The position numbers were made by a program, and so were the translations under genes. This document shows, piece by piece, positions 23,233 through 32,178 of a stretch of 64,000 bases of DNA (within the stretch, counting starts at the first letter, position 1; each line of letters starts with the position of its first letter). The notes below the pieces were generated by a model. The model was given only the letters and a program-made list of their open reading frames with translations. It did no database searches and was not told the origin of the DNA. The stretch lies in NCBI GenBank assembly GCA_902780935.1, contig CACZHP010000015.1, positions 43,099 to 107,098 on the forward strand, read 5' to 3'. Source of the DNA: an uncultured Bacteroidia bacterium (GTDB lineage: Bacteria > Bacteroidota > Bacteroidia > Bacteroidales > UBA932).

Positions 23233-25239
23233 CTATAATATCTCGAACTCTTTCACGACCCGTTTGAGGCCGAGGGCCTTGTCAAGGTACCACAGCACAA
23301 GATGCATGTCGGTACACACGCTGCCGCTCTTCCCTTCATGATAAGTCAGGACACTGTTCTTCGTGTCAGGAGTCCCTCCCGAGACAACCCCGATCAAATG
23401 GCCTTCAGCGTCCAGGACCGGCGAACCCTGGGATCCGTCCGTATAATCGTTGCCGGAGACGAAGTCCGCGATCATCCGGTGTCTCTTTCCACCGACCCGG
23501 AAGCCCCACCGACCCCAGAAATCTTTCTCTATCAATTGCTTAAGACGAGAGCCAATATCATTGTGAAGAAAATCGGAGGGGGTGGTGTACCAGAGCGGCT
23601 GGGCATCTCCAGCATCCTGGACAAGGCCGACAGTCCCGTAGGTCAACCTCATCGTGGAGTTGGCCTCCGGATAGACGGGTTCCCCTTTCCGGAGACCCTC
23701 GCGGTACAGTGTCCACATAAACACGTCGGACAGGGAACGGGCTTTGTCCAAATCCTTCTTGTGCCCATCCCTGCCGTCATACAAACTGTGAGGGGTGTCG
23801 CTAAGGAACCGGAAAAGCGGATCGTCATTGATCTCGGACATATCCTCAATCCCCGCAATCCTCGATGGGGAGCTCAGAAAACTGCCGTTCCAAAGATACT
23901 CGGCAGCAAGATCGTAGTCATCGCCGAACCTGTTCTGGATCCACCTTTGGTACGACCCGTAGTAGTAGTCGTCCATATTCGTGAAGTACTCGGACAGAGC
24001 ATATTCCAGAAGATTCTTCTCCACTTGAGGGTCCGTCTCGGAACTTCCGGCAAGCAGGATCTCCTTCATTTTCCCGAGGCTCCCGGCCGCCGCGGCGCGG
24101 CGGAGATACGAGGCGGCGAATGTGCCATCCTGAATGGTTTCCGCCCGGAGAATCTTATCATATTCGACCCTGGAGGCATTCCCGACGGCAACCCTAAGTC
24201 CTGCCCTCAAATCATCCGGCATCCATCCTTCCGCTTTTTCCTTGAGGCCGACCAGACCGTAAGCGCCGTAATGGGAAGCCAGAGTCCTGCCTGTTTCGAG
24301 GGATTTCTCCAGTTCGGACGCCCTCGCTGAATACTTGCTCCTGACCGACGGATCTCCGGCCATGGCGAGCTTCATGATCTCTAGCCGGGCACCGCGTATG
24401 GAGTTGGTCAAAGGAAGGGACACCCCTTCCCTGAAACGGGCGACTGCGGAAGGCACGTGACGTTCCGTCAATTTAGGGTATCCGATCGTCATGGTGAAAT
24501 CGCCGCTAGAATAACCGTCAAGGCACACATCAAGACACTTGGCTCCGGAAACGGGGCGGCCGTGATCATAGATCCGGAACAGGGCAAAATCGCACCTGGG
24601 GGCCGGCCAGGACCATTTCCCGCCGACTTCCCCAGCACTGGTCATAGACATGGGCGGCATCACTACCAGACGGACATCGTCATAGACTTTGTAAGCGGAG
24701 ATATAATACTTTTCCCCTGCCCACTCCGAAGACAGGCGGCAAGTCACCGTCGTGGACTTTTCGTACGCCGCCTCCAGTTCGGACACGACCTGGGCATAAT
24801 CCATCCCCTTCTTCAACAAAGCCCTGACATCCGCCGTCACGTCAAATACCCTTTTCAGGGAATATACTTTCTCCCCTTCGATTGGTATCTCACGATCATC
24901 AGAGGCCGCATGGAAACCGTCCCTGAGGAGTTGCTGCCCCACATCCCCGAGCCTGTACATGTAATCTATGGCAGGATCGGCACATGTCAGGACAAGGCCC
25001 CAGTTGGAGACGAAGCATCCGGAATACTTGAACCCGAATGTCAATACGGCATCGGCAAGCCCCGAACCGGGAGAATCCACATTGTAAACCTCCTTCGGGC
25101 GGAGTTTGATCCCCCTCACCCTCATGTTTTTCTCCAGAGCCTGGTTGATGTCCTGGACAGGCCAGAAACCCTCGTCCGCCGAGGCGGCCGCACTCAAAAG
25201 GACGGCGGCAGCCACGAGAATAATCCTCAACACTCTCAT
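23233..25239 (-). CDS. S46 dipeptidyl-peptidase homologue, predicted catalytically inactive
   Basis: A 668-residue exported protein (signal peptide to about residue 20, then ADEGFWPVQDINQ as in DPP7/DPP11). Overall it follows family S46: C-terminal GNDYTDGSQGSPVLDAEGHLIG and WPAPRCDFALFRIY align to the DPP signatures. The catalytic Asp is kept (D217), but the His motif TNHHC is TCADP (residues 85-89) and the nucleophile motif GNSGSP is GSQGSP (602-607), so His and Ser are lost. I infer a pseudopeptidase, perhaps a peptide-binding or regulatory protein. The start MRVLRI overlaps the stop of the dipeptidase gene by one base (TAATG), so translation is coupled. Confidence 0.85.
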   Translation of the reverse strand: MRVLRIILVAAAVLLSAAASADEGFWPVQDINQALEKNMRVRGIKLRPKEVYNVDSPGSGLADAVLTFGFKYSGCFVSNWGLVLTCADPAIDYMYRLGDVGQQLLRDGFHAASDDREIPIEGEKVYSLKRVFDVTADVRALLKKGMDYAQVVSELEAAYEKSTTVTCRLSSEWAGEKYYISAYKVYDDVRLVVMPPMSMTSAGEVGGKWSWPAPRCDFALFRIYDHGRPVSGAKCLDVCLDGYSSGDFTMTIGYPKLTERHVPSAVARFREGVSLPLTNSIRGARLEIMKLAMAGDPSVRSKYSARASELEKSLETGRTLASHYGAYGLVGLKEKAEGWMPDDLRAGLRVAVGNASRVEYDKILRAETIQDGTFAASYLRRAAAAGSLGKMKEILLAGSSETDPQVEKNLLEYALSEYFTNMDDYYYGSYQRWIQNRFGDDYDLAAEYLWNGSFLSSPSRIAGIEDMSEINDDPLFRFLSDTPHSLYDGRDGHKKDLDKARSLSDVFMWTLYREGLRKGEPVYPEANSTMRLTYGTVGLVQDAGDAQPLWYTTPSDFLHNDIGSRLKQLIEKDFWGRWGFRVGGKRHRMIADFVSGNDYTDGSQGSPVLDAEGHLIGVVSGGTPDTKNSVLTYHEGKSGSVCTDMHLVLWYLDKALGLKRVVKEFEIL

Positions 25240-26984
25240 TACCTCACACGGATGACATCGCCGTGATCCTTGATGACGGCCTCTTTCCACTTCTCGGTGT
25301 AGCCGGGATTGGTGATCCCCGCCGGCGTGCCGGCGTTGTATTTGGAATGCTTGAAGCTGCCGTCCTCGTTCTGGGCCTTGACATTGCCGTCGATGAACTT
25401 GACGGTGATCATCTCCTCAAGAGCCACCCAGTCCTCAAACTGCTTCTGGGCTGTGCCGACTGAGTACTCGGTCAGCATCTTCTTCACCGGGGCGTACCAG
25501 TCCTTGGCCTGGGGATCCTTCTTTCCGATCTTGGCCTTGATGGCGTTATAAGCGGCCATGGCCTTGGCATCCATCTCTGGGACCTTGGTCGAGAGCTGCT
25601 CGTTCTCGAACTTGTCGATGGCCGCCCTGACCGTCGGTGCCATCATGTTGTAAGCCTTGTAGCAATCGTTGGCGACACGGTTGTTGATCCAGAAAGACGC
25701 TGTCTTTGAATATTCCAGCATATTGCCGTTGCCCTCCCTGAAGCACTCCGGCACCTCGTTGGTGTTGGAATAAATCGGGGTGAGGTAAGAAGTCGCGGCA
25801 TCGTCGGTGCCGAACCAGATAATCCCTCCCACGACATCGGGGAGGTCATGCCTGGCCTGGGCGACGAACCAGAAACCGGTCTGCTGGGTAGCTATAGCCC
25901 TTTCGTTGGTATAGTTCCACCCATCTTTTGAGAAGCCCATCGGCCTCCACCTGTAAGGCAGGGCGTTGCCGCCGGCGCCGATGTCGGTGGTCATGTCCAG
26001 AGGAGTACCCTCGAAATGGTCCCTCATGGCGTCAGCGACGTTCTTCACGGTGATCTTCCTGGAAGGCTTCACGAAGAGCGGCATCCTCTTGGAAAGATCC
26101 TTTCCGGTGATATAATCATAATATGCGGAGGCCGGCTCAGTGACCATCTTGCCGTCCTTCTCATAAGTGAACTCTCCACCGGTCAGGATATTGAAAGCGC
26201 TCCAGGCCCTCGCGTCGCAACCCCTCGCTCCTCCGAAATCAACCGGACCGAAGGCGGCCGAGAAATCAAAGTCCTTGTCCTCGCCGCTGAACCAGCCCTT
26301 CTCCCTGGCGAACTCGATCATCCCGGGAGCGAAGACGCAGTTCTCCGGGTCGTTCTGCGGGAAAGTCTGGATGCGGGCCTGGTTGGCGTGGGAGCAGATG
26401 TACCCGTCGGGAATCCTTATGGCCACATAATTGATGCCCTTGTTGTCCTTGCCCTTTCCGACAAGGTCCATGACCCAGGCCTCATCCTTGTCCGCTATGG
26501 AAAAGGACTCACCAGAAGACGCGTAGCCATATTCATTGGCCAGGTCGATGATGGTCTGGATGGCCTCCCTGGCCGTCTTGGCCCTCTGGAGGGTGATGTA
26601 GATCAAGGAACCGTAGTCCATGATCCCGGTGGGGTCGTGAAGCTCCCGGCGTCCGCCCCATGTAGTCTCGCCGATGATCAGCTGATGCTCGTTCATGTTG
26701 CCTACGGTCTTGTAGGTGCGGGCGACCTGGGGGATGCTGCCCAACGGGCGGTAAGAGTCCCAGTCCACCACATCCAGCATCGAACCGGCCTTCCAGACGG
26801 CTGCGGGATGGAAATACAGCTCGCCGTAAAGCACATGCGAGTCGGCGGCATAGGAGATGATGTTGGAATTGTCAGCGCTGGCACCCCTTGTCACTATGAT
26901 GTTGGTACAGGCTTTGCTCCTGATCCCCCCGGCGAGGATGGCCGTGGCGGCGAGAGCGGCCGCGAAGATTGCTTTCCTTGTCAT
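25239..26984 (-). CDS. Secreted C69 family dipeptidase
   Basis: A 581-residue peptidase of family C69 (formerly U34), N-terminal nucleophile type. The expected catalytic Cys follows the signal peptide in KACTNIIVTRGAS (Cys about residue 26), to be exposed after processing. Conserved blocks include NEHQLIIGETTWGGR, GESFSIADKDEAWVMDLVGKG and YICSHANQARI. Probably hydrolyses dipeptides in the periplasm or outside the cell. First gene of an operon with the S46 homologue and the PfkB kinase. A divergent promoter region (26985-27044) separates it from the next gene. Confidence 0.92.
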   Translation of the reverse strand: MTRKAIFAAALAATAILAGGIRSKACTNIIVTRGASADNSNIISYAADSHVLYGELYFHPAAVWKAGSMLDVVDWDSYRPLGSIPQVARTYKTVGNMNEHQLIIGETTWGGRRELHDPTGIMDYGSLIYITLQRAKTAREAIQTIIDLANEYGYASSGESFSIADKDEAWVMDLVGKGKDNKGINYVAIRIPDGYICSHANQARIQTFPQNDPENCVFAPGMIEFAREKGWFSGEDKDFDFSAAFGPVDFGGARGCDARAWSAFNILTGGEFTYEKDGKMVTEPASAYYDYITGKDLSKRMPLFVKPSRKITVKNVADAMRDHFEGTPLDMTTDIGAGGNALPYRWRPMGFSKDGWNYTNERAIATQQTGFWFVAQARHDLPDVVGGIIWFGTDDAATSYLTPIYSNTNEVPECFREGNGNMLEYSKTASFWINNRVANDCYKAYNMMAPTVRAAIDKFENEQLSTKVPEMDAKAMAAYNAIKAKIGKKDPQAKDWYAPVKKMLTEYSVGTAQKQFEDWVALEEMITVKFIDGNVKAQNEDGSFKHSKYNAGTPAGITNPGYTEKWKEAVIKDHGDVIRVR

Positions 26985-27015
26985 TTTGTGATTATTCGAT
27001 TATTGATTACTTTTG
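26985..27015 (+). promoter_or_regulatory. Promoter for the 27045 gene and pheS
   Basis: TTTG (26985-26988), a 19-base spacer and TACTTTTG (27008-27015) fit the Bacteroidetes consensus exactly. Transcription should start near 27020, which supports the ATG at 27045 rather than an in-frame one at 27030. Confidence 0.65.
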
Positions 27016-27044
27016 TCTGTTGATATTTAATGAACTGTAAAGAT

Positions 27045-27473
27045 ATGAAAAAAATATTGTTCGCGGCCATAGCCCTTATCTTTTCCTTCGGATCCGCCTT
27101 CGCTCAAGAGCAATTAAGCCCTGAGGAGAAAGCGAAAAAAATGGATGAGTTCATCCAGAAGCAGATTGAGAAACTTGAGAGCAGCCTCAAGCTCGAGGAT
27201 TGGCAGACTTTTTATGCCGACTCTATCCTGACCCACGACTACAACGCCCTCCAGGCTGAGCTGGACGCCATGCAGGAGGCCAAGGTGTCAAATGCGGACC
27301 TCTACACCCAGGCAAGCGACAAGTGGGCCGACAGGATCTACGACGCCATGCACAAGATCCTGGATGAGGAGCAGTGGCAAAAGTACCTGAAGCAAGGAGC
27401 CGCCAGGGAAAAGAAGGCCCGCGACAAACGGAGAGCCAAGATAGAAGGCACCGGCACAGTAAAAGAACAGTAA
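27045..27473 (+). CDS. Small periplasmic protein of unknown function
   Basis: A 142-residue protein with a signal peptide (MKKILFAAIALIFSFGSAFAQ) and a strongly charged, helical mature part (EEKAKKMDEFIQKQIEKLE, KWADRIYDAMHKILDEEQWQKYLKQG). This pattern resembles small Spy/CpxP-like or LTXXQ-type periplasmic proteins, but I cannot assign a family. It precedes pheS by 15 bases and both are likely read from the promoter at 26985. Confidence 0.7.
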   Translation: MKKILFAAIALIFSFGSAFAQEQLSPEEKAKKMDEFIQKQIEKLESSLKLEDWQTFYADSILTHDYNALQAELDAMQEAKVSNADLYTQASDKWADRIYDAMHKILDEEQWQKYLKQGAAREKKARDKRRAKIEGTGTVKEQ

Positions 27474-27488
27474 AATCTCAGGAATATA

Positions 27489-28523
27489 ATGAAAGAAGCG
27501 ATTGAACAGTTGCTCGCGCAGGTGGCCGAGTTGAAAGCCGCCAGTGCCAAGGAAGTTGAGGAAGCCAGGGTAAGGCTCCTCGGAAAGAAGGGTGAGATCA
27601 CTAAGTTGTTCGAGGAATTCAGGACTTGCAGCCCTGACCTCAAGAGGGAGTTCGGAAAGAAGCTCAACGAGCTTAAGCAAGCCGCCGCCGCCAAGATCGA
27701 GGAGCTCAAGGACATGACCGCTTCCTCAGCCGCCTCGGAAGGCTCCAAGGAGGATTTGAGCATGCCCGGGACTCCTTTCGCCCTGGGTTCAAGACACCCC
27801 GTCTCCATCGTTCGCCAGGAGATCGTGGACATATTCCGCAAGTTCGGTTATGACGTGGCGGAAGGCCCGGAGATCGAGGACGACTACCATGTGTTCGAGG
27901 CCCTCAATTTCCCTCCGAACCATCCAGCCAGGGACATGCAGGACACTTTCTTCGTGTCCACAGGCCACCTCAACCCGCTTCTTTTAAGGACTCACACATC
28001 TTCTGTGCAAGTGCGCGCGATGGAGACGATGAAGCTTCCCATCAGGGTCATCTGCCCCGGAAGGGTGTTCCGCAACGAGGCCATCTCGGCCCGAGCCCAC
28101 TGCATATTCCACCAGGTGGAAGGTCTTTATATTGACGAGAATGTCACCTTCGCCGACCTCAAGCAGGCCATCCTGCTCTTCGCCCGCGAGATGTTCGGTC
28201 CCGACACCGCGATCCGCATGAGGCCGTCTTACTTCCCGTTCACCGAGCCCTCCAGCGAGGTCGATGTCAGCTGCAACATCTGCCACGGAAAGGGCTGCAA
28301 CATCTGCAAGGGTACCGGCTGGCTGGAGATCCTGGGCTGCGGCATGGTTGATCCCAATGTCCTCGAGGCCTCCGGAATAGACAGTAAGAAATACAGCGGA
28401 TTCGCTTTCGGCATGGGCCTCGAGCGAATCGCTATGCTGAAGTGGCAGGTCAACGACCTCCGCCATTATTTCGAGAACGACCTCCGTTTCCTCTCCCAGT
28501 TCAAGACCGCGATAGAGGTCTAG
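27489..28523 (+). CDS. pheS: Phenylalanine-tRNA ligase alpha subunit
   Basis: PheS, 344 residues, the catalytic subunit that charges tRNA-Phe as an alpha2beta2 enzyme. An N-terminal coiled coil (residues about 1-85) precedes the class II core: motif 2 region RVFRNEAISARAHCIFHQVEGLYID and motif 3 GFAFGMGLERIAMLKW. The cysteine-rich CNICHGKGCNICKGTGW segment is typical. pheT is not adjacent, which is normal in this phylum. Confidence 0.97.
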   Translation: MKEAIEQLLAQVAELKAASAKEVEEARVRLLGKKGEITKLFEEFRTCSPDLKREFGKKLNELKQAAAAKIEELKDMTASSAASEGSKEDLSMPGTPFALGSRHPVSIVRQEIVDIFRKFGYDVAEGPEIEDDYHVFEALNFPPNHPARDMQDTFFVSTGHLNPLLLRTHTSSVQVRAMETMKLPIRVICPGRVFRNEAISARAHCIFHQVEGLYIDENVTFADLKQAILLFAREMFGPDTAIRMRPSYFPFTEPSSEVDVSCNICHGKGCNICKGTGWLEILGCGMVDPNVLEASGIDSKKYSGFAFGMGLERIAMLKWQVNDLRHYFENDLRFLSQFKTAIEV

Positions 28524-28532
28524 TCTTCAACG

Positions 28533-29972
28533 TCAAAGATTCCAGTCGTCGGTACGGAACGGTCCGGCGGGGATGCCGTAGTTGTTGAACAGGGTTCCCA
28601 CTCCCCAGTTCCTGAAGCAGTAGCGTACCGCTACCGGCTCCGGCACGTCCGGGCTGCTGACGACGACCTTGTTGTTCCAGAGCTGCACATGGGCCTGGGC
28701 GGGATGGAAGACCTTGTCGGCTCCAGCGATCTCGAATCCTTCCAGGTTGACTCCGCCGGGAGAAAGTCCGCGGCCATCCACCTTGAAGGTGATCACCGCC
28801 TCTCCGTTCTCGAACACGGCACTCTCGTAGGCCGGGGCGTCCGGATCAATGCCATTGAATCCATAGTCCTTGACAAGAGCCTGGTACGCCAGGCGGTTGC
28901 CGACTTCCTGCTTCTTGCAGGGATGGATGGTACCATATTCCCCGATGTCCAAGGTTGCGGCCATGCCGCTGTGGGGAATCACATCCAGAGACTTGCGCTG
29001 AGCCTCAGTGAAATAGCCGGAAGTCCACCCGTCCGGATCATCATAAGGATAAGGGGCGATCTGCACGAAATAGAACGGGGCGTCAGGGACTTCGAAAATG
29101 TCCCTCATCATCGCCACATATTCTTTTTGCAGGCGGATATATTGCTCCGCCCTGCCGCGGTTGGCCTCTCCCTGGTACCAGATCATACCTTTGAAAGTGA
29201 AAGGCACAAGAGGGGCCACCTGCCCGTTGAAGAGGGTGCAAGGAGTCTGGAACTGGGTTCCGACAATCTTGTCCCCATCGAGGAAAGACAGGTCGAACTC
29301 TTTCCCGAACTTAGCCGCAAGAGTCTCCCTGTTGATCCAGGTCTCGATAGTGGATCCGCCCCAGCATGAGACAAGGATCCCGACCGGGACGTCCAGCATC
29401 TCCTGGAGTTTCCTCGCGAAGAAATATGCCGTGGCACTCGTGTTCGAGACAGCCTCGGGCACATTCTCTTTCCATGATCCCTCGCATTCCTGAAGAGGCT
29501 TCAAGGAAGCGGTTCTCTTGATCGAGCACATGCGGATAGGGGTCGAAGCCTTGGCCCCGAGGATGATGTCAGCCGCACCGGCCGCAGGCTGTCCGCCATA
29601 TCCGCCTACCGGCATCTCCATGTTGGACTGGCCCGAGCAGAACCAGACCTCGCCTATCATGACATTCTGAAGCTCAACTCTTTCCGACTTTTCCCCGTCA
29701 GAGATGAATATCTTGTAAGGGCCTCCGGCCTGGGGGGTCGGGATCCTTGTCATCCACTTGCCGTCAGCGTCCGGCTTGGCGGTGAACCTCACCCCGGTCC
29801 AGGTGGTCGTGATGGTGACGTCGTTCTTCTTGTCGGTCCAGCCCCAGATGGCGGCCTGAGTCTCCCTCTGAAGAACCATGTTGTCGCTGAAGAAGGATGG
29901 GAGGGTCACTTTGGCCCACAATCCGGAAGTCCCCAACAGGACGAGGACAATGATTGATAATGCTCTTTTCAT
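28533..29972 (-). CDS. Secreted sialate O-acetylesterase-like enzyme
   Basis: A 479-residue SGNH-type esterase of the SASA family. The start MKRALSIIVLVLLGTSGLWA (signal peptide) at 29972 is preferred over a longer frame reaching into the tRNA promoter. Motifs: FFSDNMVLQRE, the nucleophile block CSGQSNMEMPV (about residues 115-125), SCWGGSTIETWI and MIWYQGEANRG. Such enzymes remove acetyl groups from sialic acids or from plant glycans such as xylan; the sequence alone does not decide. It converges with pheS (9 bases between stops). Confidence 0.88.
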   Translation of the reverse strand: MKRALSIIVLVLLGTSGLWAKVTLPSFFSDNMVLQRETQAAIWGWTDKKNDVTITTTWTGVRFTAKPDADGKWMTRIPTPQAGGPYKIFISDGEKSERVELQNVMIGEVWFCSGQSNMEMPVGGYGGQPAAGAADIILGAKASTPIRMCSIKRTASLKPLQECEGSWKENVPEAVSNTSATAYFFARKLQEMLDVPVGILVSCWGGSTIETWINRETLAAKFGKEFDLSFLDGDKIVGTQFQTPCTLFNGQVAPLVPFTFKGMIWYQGEANRGRAEQYIRLQKEYVAMMRDIFEVPDAPFYFVQIAPYPYDDPDGWTSGYFTEAQRKSLDVIPHSGMAATLDIGEYGTIHPCKKQEVGNRLAYQALVKDYGFNGIDPDAPAYESAVFENGEAVITFKVDGRGLSPGGVNLEGFEIAGADKVFHPAQAHVQLWNNKVVVSSPDVPEPVAVRYCFRNWGVGTLFNNYGIPAGPFRTDDWNL

Positions 29973-30015
29973 ATCTCCTAAGATTCGGTTAAAAACAAAT
30001 ATACTCAAAAAAAAA

Positions 30016-30046
30016 TTTGCGCGAAAGCAAAAATGTTGTACCTTTG
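30016..30046 (+). promoter_or_regulatory. Promoter of tRNA-Gly
   Basis: TTTG (30016-30019), a 19-base spacer and TACCTTTG (30039-30046) match the Bacteroidetes promoter consensus exactly, with initiation expected about 25 bases before the mature tRNA. Confidence 0.75.
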
Positions 30047-30079
30047 CAATCCCGAGCCACCAAAGCGGGGACAAATAAT

Positions 30080-30154
<75 letters not shown>

Positions 30155-30160
30155 TAAGAC

Positions 30161-30187
30161 AAACGACGGTCCTTGTGGCCGTCGTTT
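30161..30187 (+). terminator. Hairpin terminator after tRNA-Gly
   Basis: AAACGACGG pairs with CCGTCGTTT around a short loop and is followed by TTTT, giving a Rho-independent-like terminator nine bases after the tRNA. Confidence 0.65.
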
Positions 30188-30307
30188 TGGCTTAAAAGGT
30201 GACGACGGCCCGGCCGAGCGACCCCGAAGCCCCCGAGGGGCAGCCTTCCGTCAGGAAGGCGGGGGTAACGTGAAAGGCGCGAGGCAGTCCGAGGCGCAGC
30301 CTCGGGC

Positions 30308-30328
30308 TCGAGTCTCGTTTTCCGCTCT
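30308..30328 (+). repeat. Direct repeat, copy 2 (tRNA-Gly 3' end duplicate)
   Basis: Identical over 21 bases to 30134-30154. The intervening 150 or so bases carry no tRNA body but GC-rich hairpins (for instance GCCTTCC-GTCA-GGAAGGC near 30242). The copy is followed by its own hairpin at 30336. It may be an att-like scar or the relic of a tandem tRNA duplication. Confidence 0.85.
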
Positions 30329-30335
30329 CAATGAG

Positions 30336-30362
30336 AACGACAGCCTTCATGGCTGTCGTTTC
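30336..30362 (+). terminator. Hairpin after the tRNA 3'-end duplicate
   Basis: AACGACAGCC / GGCTGTCGTT, 10 bp around TTCAT, followed by only one further T. It is a diverged counterpart of the hairpin at 30161, showing that the duplication covers the terminator too. The following stretch 30363-30571 shows no gene or clear structure and is AT-rich. Confidence 0.55.
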
Positions 30363-30571
30363 GCATTGTAGTTGGTCCGTTTTTCGGAAGTCGTTGATTT
30401 GCGGCAAATTAAAAGCTAATGGGTGGTCTATATTTCCATGCGCCTTAAGCCAATTACTTAATAATTAGCCACTTACCAAAAACACCGTAACGCACAAGAA
30501 GTCGCCTTGCCGAAGTTGAGCTGACCCATAAGACATGAAAAAGAAAACCTTCCTGTTTCTAAACATTATTA

Positions 30572-31236
30572 TTAGATACGTATGCCGTAATTAGGACATC
30601 GTTTCACCCAGGTCTGCCTTTCCGACTTGGAAACGCGTTGGAATACTTCTAAATAGATTAACTCTTCCTGTTTATAGTTTTTGTCATGAGTACATACACA
30701 GACTAAATAATCTTTCGATAGGAAAACCAACTTTCCGCGCCTGTGGTATGAACTGAAAATTGAGGGAATGACGATTGAGTTTTCTGGAGCATCGTATTCG
30801 AAGAGATCTGTCTCATAACGACCCTGATCTTCCCTATAAAACTCGAAAAACGATACTCGCTTTCCATCATTAGAAAACAGCATATAATTCGGGATAGTCT
30901 CGTTCCTGGCCGAAGAAACCTCATTGCCATCTGAAACCAAAACAAACTCCTTAACCGCTTCCTTATCCAAATTGAGCTGGTATAAAGCGACAGTCTTCCA
31001 CCCTTGACCGCTTACCCTATTCATGACGGTCGCTTCAGGGATGCTATTATGGGCGACGGGAATCAGATACTGGTGATTGGATTTCGAGGTTGTGTATTCA
31101 GATCAAAGACCGACAGAAGCGTCTCTAACGATGGGGCAGATTCAGGATCTGGCTCAGACTTAGAGCAGGAAGACAAGGCCGATTGCATGATCAGCAAACA
31201 CAAAAGCGCGAAAAAAGTGTAAAATCGGGTTCTCAT
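30572..31236 (-). pseudogene. Frameshifted lipoprotein gene
   Basis: Two overlapping pieces on the minus strand. The first, 31236-31063, encodes a lipoprotein signal (MRTRFYTFFALLCLLIMQSA then LSSC) and ends at a TGA after NPITSI. The second frame, open from about 31100 and holding an ATG at 31024, continues to 30572 with 150 residues (SDGNEVSSARNETIPNYMLF, then FLSKDYLVCVCTHDKN), reminiscent of beta-propeller-type lipoproteins, but I cannot name a family. A one-base change in the region 31063-31105 would join them into about 220 residues. It is either a pseudogene or a sequencing error. The stretch is AT-richer than its neighbours, which suggests transfer. Confidence 0.6.
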
Positions 31237-31385
31237 TGTAATAAACTCAGAAATAACTCTCTAATTACTAAATCATCAAAAACGAAAATCTTGCATCTAA
31301 TATTTATATTTGTTCGCGATAATACAAAACAAGTTCTATTCGCCCTTTCCGGCAAATCATTCTGTTGAAGATCCTGAATATTAAT

Positions 31386-31393
31386 TATATTTG
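31386..31393 (+). promoter_or_regulatory. Putative -7 promoter element
   Basis: TATATTTG matches the -7 consensus 24 bases before the ATG at 31417, and excludes an in-frame start at 31393. No clear TTTG is seen at -33. The preceding stretch 31237-31385 is AT-rich and shows no gene. Confidence 0.35.
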
Positions 31394-31416
31394 TGGTAAT
31401 TGAAAACCAATCGACA

Positions 31417-32160
31417 ATGAAAAGGCTTATCAGACTTATCGTGGTGCTGGCGGTAGCGTATCTTGCCGTGAAGTACTGCACTGACCATTATGGCAATGTG
31501 ATCCAGCTCCCAGGAGGTCTCGGCGGGACTCAAACAGAGACGACTGAAGAGACTGACGGCGGCTGGTTCTCCCCGAAAAAGCAAACCGAGAAGAAAACGA
31601 CCTCAGACAAGGACGTCCCTCAGGACATCAAGGACCTTGAGCGGCAGTTAGGTATCGGAAACGAAGATGAATCAACGACTTCCACCACCGTACCCACTAC
31701 CACGACCCCTGCCTCCGCCTCCTCCCCTTTGACCTTTAAGGGTATTCCGATCAAAGGTTCTCTTTCCGCTTTCGGGAACGAGTTGGTGAAAGCCGGATTC
31801 AGGAATACGGGCAGCGGGACTTACACCGGGGATTTCGCCGGCTACAGCGACTGCAAGGTGACCCCTTCAGGAAACAATCCCGTCCAGGAAGTCCGGGTCG
31901 ATTTTCCGGTGATCTCCGACTGGGACTCCCTGGAGAAGTCCTATGACTCGCTCCAGGCCTCTCTAACCCAGAAATATGGCATCGAGCCTGTCACCTCAAA
32001 GAACAACAACCTCGCGATCTATAACCTCCCCAACGGAACCATCACCCTCGACGCTGACGTGAAGAACCAGAGCTCCTGGCATGTGATCCTGAAATATTCA
32101 AACCTGGCCACTTCCGCCTCCTCCGGAAGCATTGTGAGGAATCCCATAGACGACCTTTAG
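31417..32160 (+). CDS. Membrane-anchored protein of unknown function
   Basis: A 247-residue protein: an N-terminal hydrophobic segment (LIRLIVVLAVAYLAVKYC) anchors it, followed by a Thr/Glu/Lys-rich linker (about residues 40-105, with TTSTTVPTTTTPASASS) and a C-terminal domain of about 140 residues (LTFKGIPIKGSLSAFGNELVKAGF ... SSWHVILKYSN) that may be a beta-rich fold. No family recognised. It precedes the GH16 gene by 18 bases and may share its transcript. Confidence 0.7.
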   Translation: MKRLIRLIVVLAVAYLAVKYCTDHYGNVIQLPGGLGGTQTETTEETDGGWFSPKKQTEKKTTSDKDVPQDIKDLERQLGIGNEDESTTSTTVPTTTTPASASSPLTFKGIPIKGSLSAFGNELVKAGFRNTGSGTYTGDFAGYSDCKVTPSGNNPVQEVRVDFPVISDWDSLEKSYDSLQASLTQKYGIEPVTSKNNNLAIYNLPNGTITLDADVKNQSSWHVILKYSNLATSASSGSIVRNPIDDL

Positions 32161-32178
32161 CCTATAGCCTTCAGCAAT

